Source: Propionibacteriaceae bacterium UBA5174 (GTDB taxonomy: Bacteria; Actinomycetota; Actinomycetes; Propionibacteriales; Propionibacteriaceae). From it: 14,472 nt of DNA. Positions 12,916-14,472 of the stretch are shown one piece after another (position 1 is the first letter of the stretch; every line of letters starts with the position of its first letter). A program made the position numbers and the translations under genes. The stretch lies in NCBI GenBank assembly GCA_002413345.1, contig DHWU01000029.1, positions 1 through 14,472 of the forward strand. Reading direction: 5' to 3'. The notes under the pieces were generated by a model. That model saw only the letters and a program-made list of their open reading frames with translations, had not been told where the DNA came from and searched no databases.

Positions 12916-14339
12916 TGAGAGAGATAACCGCAGCCGACCTTGCCGCTCTTGTGGGAGCTCGGCTGGTTGGAGATCCCAACGCGGTGATCGGGCCTGAGGT
13001 CGTAATCGACTCCCGCCAAGTCAGCCCTGGATGCCTATTTGTGGCATTGCCGGGCGAGCGGGTGGACGGTCATGACTACGTGGCCGCGGCCGCGGAAGCG
13101 GGTGCGGGTGGCGTCCTCGTCAGTAGGGAATTGGCGACCGGCTTGCCGCAGCTTGTGGTGGCCGATACTGCCGCAGGTCTGGCTCAATTGGCGACTGCGG
13201 TCGTTTCGCGGCGGGTCGCTGACGGCATGATTTCAGTGGGCGTGACCGGATCATCGGGCAAGACCAGTACCAAAGACTTGATCGCCCAAGTGCTGGCTCA
13301 GACCGGTCCGACAGTGGCCCCGGTGGGATCGGCGAATAACGAAATCGGAGCTCCGCTGACCGCCTTGCGGGTTGATGCTGACACGCGATTTTTGGTGAGT
13401 GAGCTTGGCTCTCGAGGCAAGGGCCACGTGCACTGGCTGTGCGAAATCGTCCAACCTGCCCTGGGTGTGGTGCTCAACATTGGGCATGCTCACCTCGGTG
13501 AGTTCGGCTCGGTGGCTGCGATTGCAGTCGCAAAAGGGGAGTTGGTTGAGGCTCTGCCCCCAGATGGCTGGGCGGTGCTCAATGCGGACGATCAACTAGT
13601 GGCTGCGATGGCTTCGCGCACTGCGGCCAGGTTGGCCGCCTTCTCAGTGGCGGGGGAGCCGAGGTTCGGGCAGCTCCGAGTTTGGGCGGATCAAATCGCC
13701 ACCGACAACCTGCAGCAGGCGTCCTTTAGGCTCAATGTTGCTGGCGAAACCAGCGGCGAAGCGGCGGTGCAACTCAAGCTGAGTGGCGTCCACCAGGTTT
13801 CTAATGCGCTGGCGGCGGCGGCGGTGGCTCTCAGCCAAGGGATCAATCTGGGTCAAGTTGCGGTCAGCCTCAGCCGGGCTGAAGCGAAATCTCGTTGGCG
13901 GATGGAGTTGGCCGAGACCGCTTCGGGAACCCTAGTGGTCAATGATGCTTACAACGCCAACCCAGATTCGATGGCGGCAGCGCTGCATGCGGTGGCTGGA
14001 ATGCGTCGAGCCGGTGGCCGCTTGGTGGCGGTCTTGGGTGACATGCTCGAACTCGGCGATGGCGCGGCAGCGGCTCATCGGGAGGTCGGTCAGCTGGCTG
14101 GCGAACTGGGTTTCGACGAGATCTTTACCATCGGCGAGTTCGCTGCTGAGTTGGCTGATGGTGCCCGCGATGGCGGTGTCGTGAGGGTAAGTACCGGGGA
14201 TGCGGTGCAGGCCGTGGCAGCATTAACTGACAGCATTGGTGGCCTGGACGTGGTGCTGGTGAAGGCATCTCGGGGGCTAGCGTTAGAGGCTGTGGCCGAG
14301 CAGCTCCTCAGCTACCCAGTCACGGAGAGTGAGCGATGA
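12915..14339 (+). CDS. murF: UDP-MurNAc-tripeptide:D-Ala-D-Ala ligase MurF
   Basis: Cytosolic Mur ligase that joins D-Ala-D-Ala to the UDP-MurNAc-tripeptide made by MurE and completes the pentapeptide. The product is 474 residues from ATG 12915. The N-terminal domain has IDSRQVSPGCLFVALPGERVDGHDY. The P-loop TGSSGKTS is at residues 111-118, NNEIGAPLT follows, and the family hallmark DAYNANPDS lies at 344-352. The chain ends with VLVKASRGLALE, the typical C-terminal MurF block. It is coupled to murE by TAATG (one shared base) and to mraY by a 4-nt ATGA overlap, so the three are surely cotranscribed. Confidence 0.96.
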   Translation: MREITAADLAALVGARLVGDPNAVIGPEVVIDSRQVSPGCLFVALPGERVDGHDYVAAAAEAGAGGVLVSRELATGLPQLVVADTAAGLAQLATAVVSRRVADGMISVGVTGSSGKTSTKDLIAQVLAQTGPTVAPVGSANNEIGAPLTALRVDADTRFLVSELGSRGKGHVHWLCEIVQPALGVVLNIGHAHLGEFGSVAAIAVAKGELVEALPPDGWAVLNADDQLVAAMASRTAARLAAFSVAGEPRFGQLRVWADQIATDNLQQASFRLNVAGETSGEAAVQLKLSGVHQVSNALAAAAVALSQGINLGQVAVSLSRAEAKSRWRMELAETASGTLVVNDAYNANPDSMAAALHAVAGMRRAGGRLVAVLGDMLELGDGAAAAHREVGQLAGELGFDEIFTIGEFAAELADGARDGGVVRVSTGDAVQAVAALTDSIGGLDVVLVKASRGLALEAVAEQLLSYPVTESER

Positions 14340-14472
14340 GAAGCATCCTTTTGGCTGGTGCGCTCAGCATGATGGGCACTTTGTTGGGCACCCGTTACGC
14401 GATCCGGTTCTTGGTTAGACGTGGCTACGGTCAGTTCATCCGGGACGACGGACCGACCAGCCACCACACCAA
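14336..14472 (+). CDS. mraY: Phospho-MurNAc-pentapeptide transferase MraY (3' truncated by window edge)
   Basis: Integral membrane enzyme that transfers phospho-MurNAc-pentapeptide to undecaprenyl phosphate, forming lipid I. Only the first 45 codons are visible, starting at ATG 14336 inside the murF stop overlap. They read MRSILLAGALSMMGTLLGTR and onward to FIRDDGPTSHHT. The first hydrophobic helix and the GQFIRDDGPTSHH sequence are the normal MraY N terminus, the latter corresponding to the family's GQ-x-IR-x-DGP-x-x-H block. Purine-rich GGAGAG just upstream serves as ribosome binding site. Murein genes such as murD and ftsW would be expected next but lie outside the window. Confidence 0.94.
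   Translation, partial: MRSILLAGALSMMGTLLGTRYAIRFLVRRGYGQFIRDDGPTSHHT

Overview
The window is chromosomal core DNA from an actinobacterium (Actinomycetota). The evidence is gene content: an actinobacterial-type secY-adk-map run, a DUF3040 gene just upstream of mraZ, and a division and cell-wall (dcw) cluster that starts mraZ-rsmH-ftsL-ftsI-murE-murF-mraY. Base composition is moderately G+C-rich, GTG starts are used, and start codons follow TANNNT -10 boxes as in leaderless actinobacterial promoters. The MurE DNPR motif predicts meso-diaminopimelate peptidoglycan. I cannot name a genus. All confident genes lie on the + strand.

Layout. (1) 2-3216: the 3' part of secY, then adk and map, joined by 4-nt GTGA/ATGA overlaps. 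After map come a possible 23-aa leader ORF and an RDD-family membrane protein with an acidic Pro/Glu repeat tail. The ribosomal genes that often follow map (infA, rpmJ, rpsM and others) are absent here. (2) 3265-6589: a compact three-gene operon encoding a circularly permuted ATP-grasp protein, an alpha-E protein and a transglutaminase-like cysteine peptidase. This is a predicted but biochemically unsolved peptide-ligation/peptide-modification module. It appears to start from a leaderless promoter. (3) 6590-6895: 306 nt without a confident gene. It holds a sigma-A-like promoter followed directly by a LexA/SOS-box-like palindrome, a possible 62-aa membrane ORF, and a second promoter for the DUF3040 gene. 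(4) 6896-7320: the DUF3040 gene, closed by a strong intrinsic terminator. (5) 7321-14472: the dcw cluster. It is preceded by four GTGG-type direct repeats at exact 10-bp spacing, the expected MraZ operator. A long imperfect hairpin lies between mraZ and rsmH. ftsL and ftsI overlap their neighbours by 4 nt. murE has its own candidate promoter. murF and mraY are translationally coupled behind murE, and mraY runs off the window.

How the genes work together. secY supplies the membrane translocon, adk balances adenylates, and map removes initiator methionines. MraZ should autoregulate the dcw operon through the repeats. RsmH methylates 16S rRNA. FtsL and FtsI act in the divisome. MurE, MurF and MraY carry out successive steps from UDP-MurNAc-dipeptide to lipid I.

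The main candidates for undescribed biology are the SOS-like control region beside the division cluster, the structured RNA between mraZ and rsmH, and the ATP-grasp/alpha-E/transglutaminase operon placed between the secY and dcw clusters.
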